Shown here piece by piece: positions 43,765 through 51,989 of a stretch of 52,649 nt of DNA. How positions within the stretch are numbered: position 1 is the stretch's first letter; each line of letters begins with the position of its first letter. The translations under genes were made by a program, and so were the position numbers. The notes under the pieces were generated by a model. The model worked only from the letters and a program-made list of their open reading frames with translations. It was not told where the DNA came from and did not search any database. Source of the stretch: Gemmatimonadota bacterium (GTDB lineage Bacteria; Gemmatimonadota; Gemmatimonadetes; Longimicrobiales; Gaopeijiaceae); assembly GCA_007126575.1 (NCBI GenBank), contig SLBA01000010.1, positions 1 to 52,649 of the forward strand, in the 5' to 3' direction.

Positions 43765-44520
43765 TCAGGGGGAGGTGCTTTCCGGCTCCTGCAGCGCACG
43801 GAGGCGGGGCGCTTCGCCGGGTGCGATCTCCACCCACGTGCAGTGATGGATCCAGTCCCCGGTGTTGAAGTAGTAGCGCCCCGGCCCCACTTCGCGCTGC
43901 TGAGGCTGGTGGGTGTGGCCGAGCAGGACCAGGTCGAGTTCGTCGTCTTCGAGGAGGCGGTCCCGAGCCCAGAGCTCCAGGGCGTTCACCCGCTCCGCAG
44001 ACGGGGGAGGTGGGGAGAGGTCGCGCGTGGGGGTGCGCGAAACCCTCCGGGCGATCATGGCACCCACATCGGGGTGAATCCAGCGGAATCCCCACTGGGC
44101 GAACGGGCTTCGGAGGGTGTGTCTCAGGATCCGGTATCCCAGATCCCCTTGGCCCAGTCCATCCCCGTGGGCCACGAGGGCCGTGCGTCCGGCAAGGTCG
44201 AGCCGGACCGGTTCCCGATGAAAGTGGACGCCGATCTCGTCCTCCAGAAAGGAGCCTCCCCACCAGTCGTGGTTGCCCCCGAGGAAGTCGATTCGAATGC
44301 CGGCATCGACCATGTGGGCAAGAATCGCCAGGGTTCGGGTATATCCCCTTGGAATGACACTCCGATACTCGAACCAGAAATCGAAGAGATCCCCATTGAT
44401 CACGAGATGCCCGGTGCGCGAGGCCGCTTCCTCCAGCCAGGAGCGGAAGCGGAACTCCCGGTCCGGGGGGATTCCGCCCAGGTGCACGTCACTGACCACG
44501 AGTACGGGAAGATCGGTCAT
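43765..44520 (-). CDS. lpxH: UDP-2,3-diacylglucosamine diphosphatase LpxH
   Basis: This 251-aa calcineurin-like metallophosphoesterase has all five metal motifs: S-D-V-H-L-G, G-D-L-F-D, G-N-H-D-W-W, H-G-D-G and G-H-T-H-Q. G-D-L-F-D-F-W and R-R-V-S-R-T are typical for LpxH. The enzyme splits UDP-2,3-diacylglucosamine into lipid X and UMP at the cytoplasmic face of the inner membrane (fourth step of lipid A synthesis). This supports an outer membrane with LPS. The start is ATG 44520 (M-T-D-L-P-V-L-V-V-S-D). It is convergent with the DUF5683-like gene and divergent from the next lipoprotein. Confidence 0.93.
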   Translation of the reverse strand: MTDLPVLVVSDVHLGGIPPDREFRFRSWLEEAASRTGHLVINGDLFDFWFEYRSVIPRGYTRTLAILAHMVDAGIRIDFLGGNHDWWGGSFLEDEIGVHFHREPVRLDLAGRTALVAHGDGLGQGDLGYRILRHTLRSPFAQWGFRWIHPDVGAMIARRVSRTPTRDLSPPPPSAERVNALELWARDRLLEDDELDLVLLGHTHQPQQREVGPGRYYFNTGDWIHHCTWVEIAPGEAPRLRALQEPESTSP

Positions 44521-44659
44521 GGCGGCGAAGGTAGCCCCGGCCCCGGGGGAGCGGAAGTGGGGGCGGGTGGCCCACGGGCGTCGCTTCGTTATCTTGTCGA
44601 TGCCGGGTTCGACCGGTACCGACCCACATCCAGCCGGGACCCCCGTCCTGATCAGACCT

Positions 44660-45361
44660 GTGAATTCAATTCGACCTCCGACCCTGTCCTCCGTCATCGC
44701 GCCGGTTCTCGTGGTTCTCCTCGCGATGCTGTCCGCCTGTGCCTCCGCCCCCGCCGAGGAGGCCCCTCCCGTGGACGCCGGGCAGCTCGGCCAGCAGGCG
44801 GAGCGGGCTTCCGTCCTCGACGGGTCCTATCGCCTCGTCTTCCAGTGGACGCTGAATGAACCCGGGGTGCGGATCAGCGGACGCGGGGTGGCGCGAGTCG
44901 AGGGGCCCTACCGGGCGAGGCTCGACCTGTTCACGTCGAACGGAGAACGGATCGCGGCGGCCGCGCTCGTCGATGATGACCTTCGGATTCCTTCGGGGAT
45001 GCCGAACATCATCCCGATGTCCTCGATGCTCTGGGCCTCGCTCGGCGTGTTTCGCCCCGGCCCGGGAATGGCGCCGGCCGGAGCGACCCTGGACGGGCCG
45101 GAGAGGTCGCAAATTCGCTACCGGGTGGCAGGCGGCGGGGAGTTGCGCGCCGACCTTCTGCGCCGGAAGCTCGAGCACATGGAAATGAGGGGGGCCGACG
45201 GGGTTCGCCAGGAGGTGCGGCTGAACCTGCCGGTTGGAGAAAGATTTCCCCGTGAGGCGGTATACCGTCATCATGGAGACGTACGAGAGCTCAGAATGAC
45301 CCTGGAGCAGGTCGAGCATGTCGAAACCTATCCGTCCGATGTCTGGAATCCCGGTGCGTAG
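44660..45361 (+). CDS. Outer-membrane lipoprotein of the DUF4292/LolB-like kind
   Basis: This lipoprotein of about 233 aa starts at GTG 44660; the lipobox is L-S-A-C after a hydrophobic run. The mature part looks like a curved beta-sheet (Y-R-L-V-F-Q-W, G-R-G-V-A-R-V-E-G-P-Y-R-A-R-L-D-L-F, L-V-D-D-D-L-R-I-P), as in LolB/LppX/DUF4292-type lipid-binding lipoproteins. It ends in E-T-Y-P-S-D-V-W. No clear ribosome site was found. Its 3' end overlaps the start of the LptE-like gene by 44 bp, so they are co-transcribed. A role in lipoprotein or LPS handling is inference. Confidence 0.78.
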   Translation: MNSIRPPTLSSVIAPVLVVLLAMLSACASAPAEEAPPVDAGQLGQQAERASVLDGSYRLVFQWTLNEPGVRISGRGVARVEGPYRARLDLFTSNGERIAAAALVDDDLRIPSGMPNIIPMSSMLWASLGVFRPGPGMAPAGATLDGPERSQIRYRVAGGGELRADLLRRKLEHMEMRGADGVRQEVRLNLPVGERFPREAVYRHHGDVRELRMTLEQVEHVETYPSDVWNPGA

Positions 45362-45881
45362 ACGGCCGGAGCGTCGTGCCGTGCCGGGGGTGCTCGCCTT
45401 GGTGGGCCTCCTGTGGGCTCTGACGGGGTGCAATTACACCTTCCAGGCCGGCTCGGGGTTCCCCCCGCACGTGCGGACCGTGGCCGTCGAGACCTTCGAC
45501 AACGAGACGGACCGCTTCGAGGTCTCGCAGGAGCTCTACGAGAAGCTTCTCGATGAGATCCCGCGCTCCTTCGGTCTGACCTCCGCCGGCGAGGAGTTCG
45601 CGGACGCGATCGTTCGCGGTTCGGTTCGCCGCTACAGCGTCGATGCCCCCTCCTATCGGACGGGGCAGGACGGAAATCCGCAGGTCGTGGAGCGACAGGT
45701 CGTGATCGGCATCGAGGTCCAGGTCATCGACCGCGTGAACAACATGATCCTCTGGGAGAACAACTCGCTCTCGGAGCGGGGCGAGTATCTCGAGGCGAGT
45801 GAGCTCGAGGAGACGGGGCGCGAGCTCGCGATCGAGCGCCTGGTGCGCGCGATCGTGAACGGCCTGCAGTCAAACTGGTGA
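45318..45881 (+). CDS. lptE: LptE-like LPS assembly lipoprotein
   Basis: This 187-aa lipoprotein has lipobox A-L-T-G-C. The mature protein has the expected order: Y-T-F-Q-A-G near the N-terminus, then V-R-T-V-A-V-E-T-F-D-N-E-T, a helix (E-L-Y-E-K-L-L-D-E-I), R-G-S-V-R-R-Y-S-V-D, a strand pair and the terminal helix E-R-L-V-R-A-I-V-N-G-L. LptE plugs the LptD barrel in the outer membrane during LPS export. This fits lpxH nearby, but lptD is not in the window. It overlaps the preceding lipoprotein and nearly touches hemC. A second in-frame ATG at 45339 is possible. Confidence 0.88.
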   Translation: MSKPIRPMSGIPVRRRPERRAVPGVLALVGLLWALTGCNYTFQAGSGFPPHVRTVAVETFDNETDRFEVSQELYEKLLDEIPRSFGLTSAGEEFADAIVRGSVRRYSVDAPSYRTGQDGNPQVVERQVVIGIEVQVIDRVNNMILWENNSLSERGEYLEASELEETGRELAIERLVRAIVNGLQSNW

Positions 45882-45910
45882 TCAGCCATGAGGATGGGAG
45901 ATCTATCGAC

Positions 45911-46846
45911 GTGACGCCGTTACGGTTGGGGACCCGGGGGTCGCTTCTCGCGACGACACAGAGTGGAATGGTGGCCGAGGCCATTCGGAACGAGGCGGGC
46001 TTCGATGTGGAGCTGGTGATCATCAAGACGACCGGTGATCGGATTCAGGATCGACCCCTCGCCGAAATCGGAGGACGGGGTATCTTCACGAGGGAGCTCG
46101 ACGAAGCCCTCCTCGAAGGCACGATCGACCTGGCGGTCCACTCCCTGAAGGATCTGCCTACGGTGCTGCCCGACGGGCTCGCCCTGGCCGCCGTTCCGGA
46201 GCGCGAGGACAGCCGCGACGTGCTGATCGCTCCGAAGGATTCCGGGCTCACGTTCGAGACCCTGCCTGCCGGGTCGCGGATCGGGACCGGCTCCCTTCGT
46301 CGCCAGGCCCTGGCCCTCGGGCATCGCCCCGACCTCACGGTGGCCCCGATTCGGGGAAATCTGGATACGCGGCTTCGCAAGGTGGACGAGGGCGAGTACG
46401 ATGCCATCCTCCTGGCGGCTGCGGGCGTGCGTCGACTCGGGTGGACCGACCGGATCTCCGAGGCGATGGACCCGGGGGGCTGGCTTCCGGCTCCCGGTCA
46501 GGGGGCGCTCGCGATCGTGGTCCGCGAGGAAGACCTCGAACGCAGCCGGGAGTGGGCGGACCGGCTCGACCATGCACCCACCCGTGCGGCTGTCGAGGCG
46601 GAGCGAAGCGTCCTCCACCGGCTCGAAGCCGGCTGCCAGCTTCCCGTGGGTGCACTCGGGATTCCCTATGGCGGGGGGATGCGCCTGCGCGCGATCGTCG
46701 CCTCTCCCGATGGGTCCCGGGCGGTGCGTGCCGAGGCGTCGGGCACGGAAGTGGCCGCCACCGAGCTGGGAGAGGTTGTGGCCGATCGACTCCTGACGAT
46801 GGGTGCCGACCGTATTCTGGAAGGCATTCGGGCACCCCGGCCCTGA
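45911..46846 (+). CDS. hemC: Porphobilinogen deaminase (hydroxymethylbilane synthase)
   Basis: This 311-aa enzyme joins four porphobilinogens into hydroxymethylbilane for haem and other tetrapyrroles, in the cytoplasm. It shows R-L-G-T-R-G-S-L-L-A, H-S-L-K-D-L-P-T (catalytic Asp), G-T-G-S-L-R-R, R-G-N-L-D-T-R-L-R-K and the cofactor-holding Cys in L-E-A-G-C-Q-L-P-V-G. All key residues are intact. The start is chosen at GTG 45911 with GGGAGA upstream; a GTG at 45878 would add 11 residues of poor match. hemC heads the run rph-rdgB-DUF971. Confidence 0.96.
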   Translation: MTPLRLGTRGSLLATTQSGMVAEAIRNEAGFDVELVIIKTTGDRIQDRPLAEIGGRGIFTRELDEALLEGTIDLAVHSLKDLPTVLPDGLALAAVPEREDSRDVLIAPKDSGLTFETLPAGSRIGTGSLRRQALALGHRPDLTVAPIRGNLDTRLRKVDEGEYDAILLAAAGVRRLGWTDRISEAMDPGGWLPAPGQGALAIVVREEDLERSREWADRLDHAPTRAAVEAERSVLHRLEAGCQLPVGALGIPYGGGMRLRAIVASPDGSRAVRAEASGTEVAATELGEVVADRLLTMGADRILEGIRAPRP

Positions 46847-46894
46847 CGGATCGAACGACCCCTCCATCCGCTGACTCCAGGCAGGTACATCGAA

Positions 46895-47620
46895 ATGTCC
46901 ATTGGCTCCAGAAGAACTCGGGCGGTCGACGCCCTGCGTGCCCTCACACTGGAGCCCGGTTGGGCGCCGTACGCCGAGGGTTCCTGCCTCATCTCCACCG
47001 GCCGTACCCGGGTGCTGTGTACCGCCTCGGTCGAGGAGCGGGTGCCGCGATGGAGGATGGGCAGCGGGAAGGGATGGGTGACCGGGGAGTATTCGATGCT
47101 CCCGCGCGCGACCCATACCCGCACCGGGAGGGAGCGGGACGGTCTGCGGGGGCGTACGCAGGAGATCCAGCGCCTGATCGGTCGCTCCCTGCGGTCCGTC
47201 GTCGACCTGCGGCTCCTGGGGGCCCGCACCATCACACTCGACTGCGACGTGCTTCAGGCCGACGGGGGAACGAGGACCGCTGCGGTGACCGGTGCCTGGG
47301 TCGCCCTGGCCCTTGCCACCCGGGCGCTCCTTCGTGATGCCGTGATCGAGACCGATCCGATCGTCGGGCAGGTGGCCGCCGTCAGCGTCGGGCTGGTCGA
47401 GGGGCAGGCCCTGCTGGACCTGGACTACGGTGAGGATTCGAGTGCCCAGGTCGACATGAATCTGGTCGGCACGGCACGCGGAGAGCTCGTCGAGGTGCAG
47501 GGAACCGCCGAAGGGGCGCCCTTCACCCCCGAAGAGATGCAGGCGCTCATGTCACTGGGGCTCGCGGGGATCGAGACGCTCTGTGCGGCGCAGCGCGAGG
47601 CCGTCGAGGGATCGGAATGA
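46895..47620 (+). CDS. rph: Ribonuclease PH
   Basis: This 241-aa phosphorolytic 3'-5' exoribonuclease trims tRNA precursors at the 3' end. It shows E-G-S-C-L-I-S-T-G-R-T-R-V-L-C-T-A-S-V, G-W-V-T-G-E-Y-S-M-L-P-R-A-T, R-T-Q-E-I-Q-R-L-I-G-R-S-L-R and D-C-D-V-L-Q-A-D-G-G-T-R-T. Length is normal for RNase PH. Its stop overlaps the rdgB start by 4 bp; hemC lies 48 bp upstream. The pairing of rph with rdgB is common in bacteria. Confidence 0.97.
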   Translation: MSIGSRRTRAVDALRALTLEPGWAPYAEGSCLISTGRTRVLCTASVEERVPRWRMGSGKGWVTGEYSMLPRATHTRTGRERDGLRGRTQEIQRLIGRSLRSVVDLRLLGARTITLDCDVLQADGGTRTAAVTGAWVALALATRALLRDAVIETDPIVGQVAAVSVGLVEGQALLDLDYGEDSSAQVDMNLVGTARGELVEVQGTAEGAPFTPEEMQALMSLGLAGIETLCAAQREAVEGSE

Positions 47621-48258
47621 GGATTCTGGTCGCGACCCGCAGCGCGCACAAGCTTCGGGAGATCCGCGGAATCCTGAGAGGACTGACCGAGGTTGAACTC
47701 CTCTCCCCCGAAGGCGTGGGGCTGGCCTACGACCCATCCGAAGAGGAGACCGAGGCGTTCGAGACCTTCGAGGAGAACGCGTTGGCCAAGGCCCGGTGGT
47801 TCCACGAACGCTCCGGGTTGCCGGCGCTCGCTGACGATTCCGGTCTCGAGGTGGACCTTCTGGATGGGGCGCCCGGGGTGCATTCCAAGCGGTTCGCCCC
47901 ACAGTCCGATCCCGACGAAGCACGGGATCGGGACGCGCTGAACAACGAGCACCTGCTGGCCCGGCTGGGAGATGCGCCCCTTGCCGAGCGGACCGCTCGC
48001 TTCGTGTGTGTCGCCGCGCTCGTCGATGGGCGAAGCTCGCCCCTGATCGCCCGGGGGGAGGCGCCGGGGCTGATCCTGGGTCGACCCCGAGGATGGGACG
48101 GCTTCGGCTACGACCCCCTTTTCTTCGACCCCCAGTCCGGGCGGACCTTCGCCGAGCTGAGCGCCGAAGAGAAGGCCGCGCTGGGCCATCGGGGAAAGGC
48201 CTTTCGCGAAATGTCCGGGTTGATCCGCGAATCGGTCCTTTCGGGGTCTCATGACTGA
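47617..48258 (+). CDS. rdgB: RdgB/HAM1 family XTP/dITP pyrophosphatase
   Basis: This 213-aa enzyme removes non-canonical purine nucleotides such as dITP and XTP from the pool. Motifs are A-T-R-S-A-H-K-L-R-E-I, T-F-E-E-N-A-L-A-K-A, L-A-D-D-S-G-L-E-V, F-G-Y-D-P-L-F and T-F-A-E-L-S-A-E-E-K. A slightly long C-terminus (S-G-L-I-R-E-S-V-L-S) is present. It overlaps the preceding rph by 4 bp and the DUF971 gene by 8 bp, so these are surely one transcription unit. Confidence 0.96.
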   Translation: MRILVATRSAHKLREIRGILRGLTEVELLSPEGVGLAYDPSEEETEAFETFEENALAKARWFHERSGLPALADDSGLEVDLLDGAPGVHSKRFAPQSDPDEARDRDALNNEHLLARLGDAPLAERTARFVCVAALVDGRSSPLIARGEAPGLILGRPRGWDGFGYDPLFFDPQSGRTFAELSAEEKAALGHRGKAFREMSGLIRESVLSGSHD

Positions 48259-48586
48259 CCTGTCCCGCGAGGCCATGGCTCCGGCCGAGATCGGTCCCAA
48301 TGCCGACGGAACCGCCCTCCTGATCGAATGGAAAGACGGGCATCGCTCCACCTTCCCGCCGCGCCTGCTCAGGCTTTCCTGCCCATGCGCGGGGTGCGTG
48401 GACGAGATGACGGGGCGGAGGACTCTTCGCGAGTCGGACGTCCCCTCCGATGTCCACCCCCTGGCGATCGAATACGTGGGCCGGTATGCCCTGCAGTTCG
48501 AATGGAGCGACGGGCACCGGACCGGGATCTACCCCTTCGAATTCCTTCGCAGGCTCTGTCCCTGTCCTGCCTGCTCCGCGAACTGA
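48251..48586 (+). CDS. DUF971 domain protein
   Basis: This 111-aa protein has the DUF971 (gamma-butyrobetaine hydroxylase N-terminal-like) signature: L-L-I-E-W-K-D-G-H, then R-L-S-C-P-C-A-G-C-V-D-E-M-T-G, and Y-A-L-Q-F-E-W-S-D-G-H-R-T-G-I-Y. It ends C-P-C-P-A-C. The cysteines suit zinc or an Fe-S site; in related proteins the domain is thought to bind a metal. Function is unknown. It is the last gene of the hemC run. Confidence 0.9.
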   Translation: MTDLSREAMAPAEIGPNADGTALLIEWKDGHRSTFPPRLLRLSCPCAGCVDEMTGRRTLRESDVPSDVHPLAIEYVGRYALQFEWSDGHRTGIYPFEFLRRLCPCPACSAN

Positions 48587-48697
48587 TCCCCAGCCCGCCC
48601 CGATATCCTTCCGGCGGCATCGGCTTCCCCCGGCGCACGGCCAATCTCAGTCGAGATCTACACGTGTTGGTTCCGATTCTCTATCTTCCTTGCCGCG

Positions 48698-48771
48698 CGG
48701 GGCGTGGCGCAGCTCGGTAGCGCGCCTGCTTTGGGAGCAGGAGGTCCCCGGTTCGAATCCGGGCGCCCCGA
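48698..48771 (+). tRNA. tRNA-Pro (UGG)
   Basis: 74 nt. The acceptor stem CGGGGCG pairs with CGCCCCG, the discriminator is A, and the T loop is GTTCGAATC. The anticodon stem CCTGC/GCAGG encloses TTTGGGA, giving anticodon TGG (48732-48734). The 3' CCA is not encoded. It stands 112 bp after the DUF971 stop. Confidence 0.97.
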
Positions 48772-48826
48772 CTCAACACCTTAGGTCCATCGTCCATTCA
48801 CCCCAATCACCTGAGAGGAATCAGTC

Positions 48827-50926
48827 GTGGATCCCTTCCTGATTCTCACCCCCATTGCAGCGCTCATCGCCCTGGCCGCGGCCGGGCTACTCGCCCGGGG
48901 GGTGCTTAGCGCCGAAACCGGAAACGACCGGATGCGGGAGATCTCCGACGCGGTCCGGGAGGGCGCCAGCGCGTACATGAACCGCCAGTACAGGACGATC
49001 TTCTATGTCGCCCTGGTCATCGTGGCGCTCTTCGCACTGGTGGCGCTGCTTCAGTCCGGAGAGGAGGCCACGATCTGGTGGTGGACCACGATCGGGTTCG
49101 CCTTCGGGGCGCTGTTCTCCGCTCTGAGCGGCTATGCGGGGATGAATGTGGCGGTACGGGCCAACGTTCGGGTCGCTCACGCGGCCAGCAAGGGGCTGAC
49201 GCAGGCGCTGAAGATCGCCTTCAACGGGGGAGCCGTTGCGGGTCTGGCCGTGGCCGGCCTGGCCCTGCTGGGGGTGGCGGGGTTCTTCTACCTCTTCCAC
49301 AACGTGTTCGATCTGCACAACCCGGTCGAGCCGCTCGTCGGCTTCGCGTTCGGTGCGAGTCTGATCAGCCTCTTCGCCCGGGTCGGTGGGGGCATCTACA
49401 CCAAGGCCGCGGACGTGGGCGCGGACCTGGTCGGGAAGGTCGAGGCCGGGATCCCCGAGGATGACCCCCGCAATCCCGCCGTGATCGCGGACAACGTCGG
49501 CGACAACGTCGGCGACTGCGCCGGCATGGGTGCCGACCTGTTCGAGACCTACGCCGTCACGGTGATCGGAGCGGTCTTCCTCGGATACCTCCTGCCCGAC
49601 ATCAACGCGGTGACCGAGCTCGTCACCTACCCCCTGTACCTGGGCGCCGTGGCGATTATCGCGAGCATCCTGGGTGTCTTCTTCGTACGTCTGGGCCGGG
49701 ACGGCAACATCATGAGGGCCCTTTACAAGGGTGTGTTCGCGAGTGCGGCACTGAGCATCGCCGGCTTCCTCCTGGTCACCATCTGGCTCTTCGGCGACTT
49801 CGACTTCGCCGCGGTCGGAGGGTTGATGCCGGGAGGGATCACCTGGGTCGACCTGTTCATCTCCTCGATCGTCGGGATCCTGGTGGTGATCGGTCTGATG
49901 TTCATCACCGAGTACTACACCAGCACACGCTATGGGCCGGTGCGGCGAATTGCCAAGGCGTCGGAGACCGGAGCCGCGACGAACATCATCAGCGGGCTGG
50001 CCGTGGGGCTCGAGAGCACCCTCGTGCCCACGATCATCCTGATCGTGGCCATGTTTATCTCCTTTTCATTCGCCGGCCTGTACGGGATCGGCGTGGCCGC
50101 GGTGGCCATGCTGAGCGTAGCCGGCATGGTGGTGGCGATGGACACCTACGGCCCGATCACCGACAACGCCGGAGGGATCGCGGAGATGAGCGAACTCCCG
50201 GCCGAGACGCGAACCAACACCGACGCTCTCGATGCGGTCGGCAACACCACGAAGGCGACCACGAAGGGGTACGCCATCGGTTCCGCTGCGCTCGCCGCCC
50301 TGGTGCTCTTCGCGGACTACGTCTTCCGGCTCGACCTCGGCATGGATGCCTTCCGTCTCAATGATCCGATCGTCCTGATCGGAGTTCTGATCGGTGCAAT
50401 GCTGCCCTTCCTCTTCTCCGCATTCCTCATGGAGTCGGTCGGGAAGGCCGCCGGCGCCGTGATTCAGGAAGTGCGTCGGCAGTTCAGGGAGATGCCCGGG
50501 ATCATGGAGGGGACTCAGCGCCCCGAATACGACACCTGTGTCGACATCGTCACGAAAGCCGCCCTCAAGGAGATGGTTCTTCCGGGTCTGATCTCGGTGC
50601 TCGCACCGCTGATTGTCGGCTTCCTTCTGGGCCCGCTGGCCCTTGGCGGCCTGCTCATCGGAGTGATCGCGAGTGGACTCATGCTTGCCCTCATGATGTC
50701 GAATGGGGGTGGAGCCTGGGACAATGCGAAAAAGTACATCGAAGACGGGAACCACGGAGGGAAGGGAAGCGACGCCCACGCGGCGGCCGTGGTCGGTGAT
50801 ACCGTCGGCGACCCGTACAAGGACACCGCCGGGCCAGCCATCAACCCCCTGATCAAGGTGATCAACACCGTCGCCCTGATCTTTGCCGCGCTCATCGCGT
50901 CCCACGGAGGTTGGCTCCTTTTCTGA
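48827..50926 (+). CDS. hppA: K+-independent membrane-bound pyrophosphatase, H+-translocating
   Basis: This 699-aa integral membrane protein with about 16 helices couples PPi hydrolysis to ion pumping. It shows [11 protein letters not shown] (PPi-binding), [32 protein letters not shown] and G-P-A-I-N-P-L-I-K. The segment [10 protein letters not shown] (472-481) has Lys and Thr at the positions that mark K+-independent, proton-pumping enzymes; K+-dependent ones have Ala there. The start is GTG 48827, with AGAGGA about 8 nt upstream. It probably runs from its own promoter; a tRNA gene lies before it. Confidence 0.96.
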   Translation: MDPFLILTPIAALIALAAAGLLARGVLSAETGNDRMREISDAVREGASAYMNRQYRTIFYVALVIVALFALVALLQSGEEATIWWWTTIGFAFGALFSALSGYAGMNVAVRANVRVAHAASKGLTQALKIAFNGGAVAGLAVAGLALLGVAGFFYLFHNVFDLHNPVEPLVGFAFGASLISLFARVGGGIYTKAADVGADLVGKVEAGIPEDDPRNPAVIADNVGDNVGDCAGMGADLFETYAVTVIGAVFLGYLLPDINAVTELVTYPLYLGAVAIIASILGVFFVRLGRDGNIMRALYKGVFASAALSIAGFLLVTIWLFGDFDFAAVGGLMPGGITWVDLFISSIVGILVVIGLMFITEYYTSTRYGPVRRIAKASETGAATNIISGLAVGLESTLVPTIILIVAMFISFSFAGLYGIGVAAVAMLSVAGMVVAMDTYGPITDNAGGIAEMSELPAETRTNTDALDAVGNTTKATTKGYAIGSAALAALVLFADYVFRLDLGMDAFRLNDPIVLIGVLIGAMLPFLFSAFLMESVGKAAGAVIQEVRRQFREMPGIMEGTQRPEYDTCVDIVTKAALKEMVLPGLISVLAPLIVGFLLGPLALGGLLIGVIASGLMLALMMSNGGGAWDNAKKYIEDGNHGGKGSDAHAAAVVGDTVGDPYKDTAGPAINPLIKVINTVALIFAALIASHGGWLLF

Positions 50927-50929
50927 CGT

Positions 50930-50945
50930 CCGGGGCATGCCTCGG
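50930..50945 (+). terminator. Hairpin just after hppA
   Basis: CCGGGGCATGCCTCGG folds into a short stem around GGCATGCC a few bases after the hppA stop. No U-tract follows, so a terminator role is weakly supported. Confidence 0.35.
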
Positions 50946-50956
50946 GATCCGAACGT

Positions 50957-50985
50957 TTGACATGAGCTCGGCCCCGTCGTACTCT
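50957..50985 (+). promoter_or_regulatory. Candidate promoter of the cold-shock gene
   Basis: A perfect TTGACA (50957-50962) is followed after exactly 17 bp by TACTCT (50980-50985). This would give a leader of about 155 nt before the cold-shock ATG, the length class of known cspA leaders. The leader contains a hairpin (CCGGCC 51012-51017 with GGCCGG 51026-51031). Confidence 0.45.
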
Positions 50986-51146
50986 GCCGATGTTCATTTC
51001 CGGGTCGCGGCCCGGCCGTCGAAAGGGCCGGCAGAGAACGCGACAGCCTAGCGCGGGGGCATGATCCGCGGAATCGACGAGTCCCGCCGGAACGGGGCCT
51101 CAGGGCCCGATGGGCGAGACTCGGAGCAGCACAGGGAGTAGTGCAG

Positions 51147-51356
51147 ATGCGAACGACCGGCACGGTAAAATGGTTCAACGATGCCAAGGGCTTCGGCTTC
51201 ATCACCCCCGATGGGGGCGAGCGAGACTGCTTTGTCCATCACTCCGCGATCCAGGCGGAAGGCTTCCGCTCTCTCTCCGAAGGGGAGAGGGTCGAGTTCG
51301 ACCTGGTTGAGGGCGACAAGGGACCCGCGGCTGAGAATGTCATGAAGCAGGGCTGA
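51147..51356 (+). CDS. CspA-family cold-shock protein
   Basis: This 69-aa protein is a single OB-fold cold-shock domain: G-T-V-K-W-F-N, RNP1 K-G-F-G-F-I, RNP2-like D-C-F-V-H-H-S-A-I (Cys and His replace the usual Val and Phe), ending A-E-N-V-M. It binds single-stranded RNA or DNA as an RNA chaperone. The start is ATG 51147 with GGGAG upstream; GTG 51141 would add two residues. It is followed by a strong rho-independent terminator and preceded by a long, structured leader, so it is a single-gene unit. Confidence 0.94.
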   Translation: MRTTGTVKWFNDAKGFGFITPDGGERDCFVHHSAIQAEGFRSLSEGERVEFDLVEGDKGPAAENVMKQG

Positions 51357-51393
51357 CGCCAGGAGCCGTCCGGCAATCGCAGTGCCGGACCGA

Positions 51394-51433
51394 GGGGGGC
51401 GACCGATCCATGAATCGGTCGCCCCCCTTTTTT
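51394..51433 (+). terminator. Strong rho-independent terminator after the cold-shock gene
   Basis: GGGGGGCGACCGAT (51394-51407) is perfectly complementary to ATCGGTCGCCCCCC (51414-51427), followed by TTTTTT. The stem is 14 bp with a 6-nt loop. This is the clearest terminator in the window. Confidence 0.93.
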
Positions 51434-51490
51434 CCTGCCCGGGATTGAGCTGCCCCGGACTCCACGCCGCTCCCCCCGGGGCAGCGCCCG

Positions 51491-51519
51491 TTGACCCGGA
51501 TCCGGCACCTATGTAGCTT
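51491..51519 (+). promoter_or_regulatory. Candidate promoter of tRNA-Arg
   Basis: TTGACC (51491-51496) is followed after 17 bp by TAGCTT (51514-51519), which shares T, A and the final T with the consensus. The distance to the tRNA-Arg start (51538) is about right for a short leader. Confidence 0.4.
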
Positions 51520-51537
51520 GCCCTCCTCACCTCACAT

Positions 51538-51611
51538 GCGCCCGTAGCTCAGCTGGATAGAGCATCGGCCTTCTAAGCCGACGGTCCCAGGTTCGAATCC
51601 TGGCGGGCGCG
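51538..51611 (+). tRNA. tRNA-Arg (UCU)
   Basis: 74 nt. The acceptor stem GCGCCCG pairs with CGGGCGC, the discriminator is G and the T loop is GTTCGAATC. The anticodon stem TCGGC/GCCGA encloses CTTCTAA, giving anticodon TCT (51572-51574), which reads AGA and AGG. CCA is not encoded. Confidence 0.97.
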
Positions 51612-51699
51612 TACCGTCTCAGAAGAGCACGAAAGGCACCCGACAGGATCTGCGGAGCCAAGCGCCGCTAATCCGGATGCGCCTTTCACTTGCTCCGAT

Positions 51700-51870
51700 C
51701 GAGATCGAGAGCCTCAGAGGGCCCGTTGTACAACGAAGTCTGGAGGCCGGAAGCCGCCCGCACTGGGCGGTGTGGCCCGAGGGGTTTACCTGAGGCGCCC
51801 AGCGGTTTAAGTTTGACGTCTTGCATGGAAACCTTGTGGGTTTCTGGAGCAATCCGGCCTGCGCCGGAAG
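51700..51870 (+). ncRNA. Structured non-coding RNA candidate, possibly 6S RNA
   Basis: This stretch between two tRNA genes has no credible ORF but several compatible helices. GGCCGGA (51745-51751) pairs with TCCGGCC (51853-51859); CCGCCC (51754-51759) with GGGCGG (51765-51770); GGAAACC (51827-51833) with GGTTTCT (51839-51845); and TTGC with GCAA around the last. GCCTCAG (51711-51717) could also pair with CTGAGGC (51790-51796). The order near the 3' end (A/U-rich GGTTTAAGTTTGAC, small hairpin, then GGCCTGCG) recalls the 3' half of 6S RNA, which binds RNA polymerase. This assignment is from memory of the consensus; ends are approximate. SRP RNA, RNase P RNA and tmRNA signatures are absent. Confidence 0.42.
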
Positions 51871-51872
51871 AT

Positions 51873-51947
51873 GGTGGGCGTAGCTCAGTTGGTTAGAGCG
51901 CCAGGTTGTGGCCCTGGAGGTCGCCGGTTCGATTCCGGTCGCTCACC
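51873..51947 (+). tRNA. tRNA-His (GUG)
   Basis: 75 nt including the extra 5' G that marks tRNA-His (G-1 paired with C73). The acceptor stem GTGGGCG pairs with CGCTCAC with one wobble. The anticodon stem CCAGG/CCTGG encloses TTGTGGC, giving GTG. The T loop is GTTCGATTC. The rRNA promoter starts 64 bp downstream. Confidence 0.96.
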
Positions 51948-51989
51948 CTGTGGCCAGTGCGGCGAAACGCGCGGAAGATTGCGGGTTTC

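Noticed and set aside
51619-51852. Minus-strand 77-codon frame between the tRNA genes
   Set aside because: It has no ribosome site or hydrophobic/domain pattern and covers the inverted repeats of the candidate non-coding RNA.
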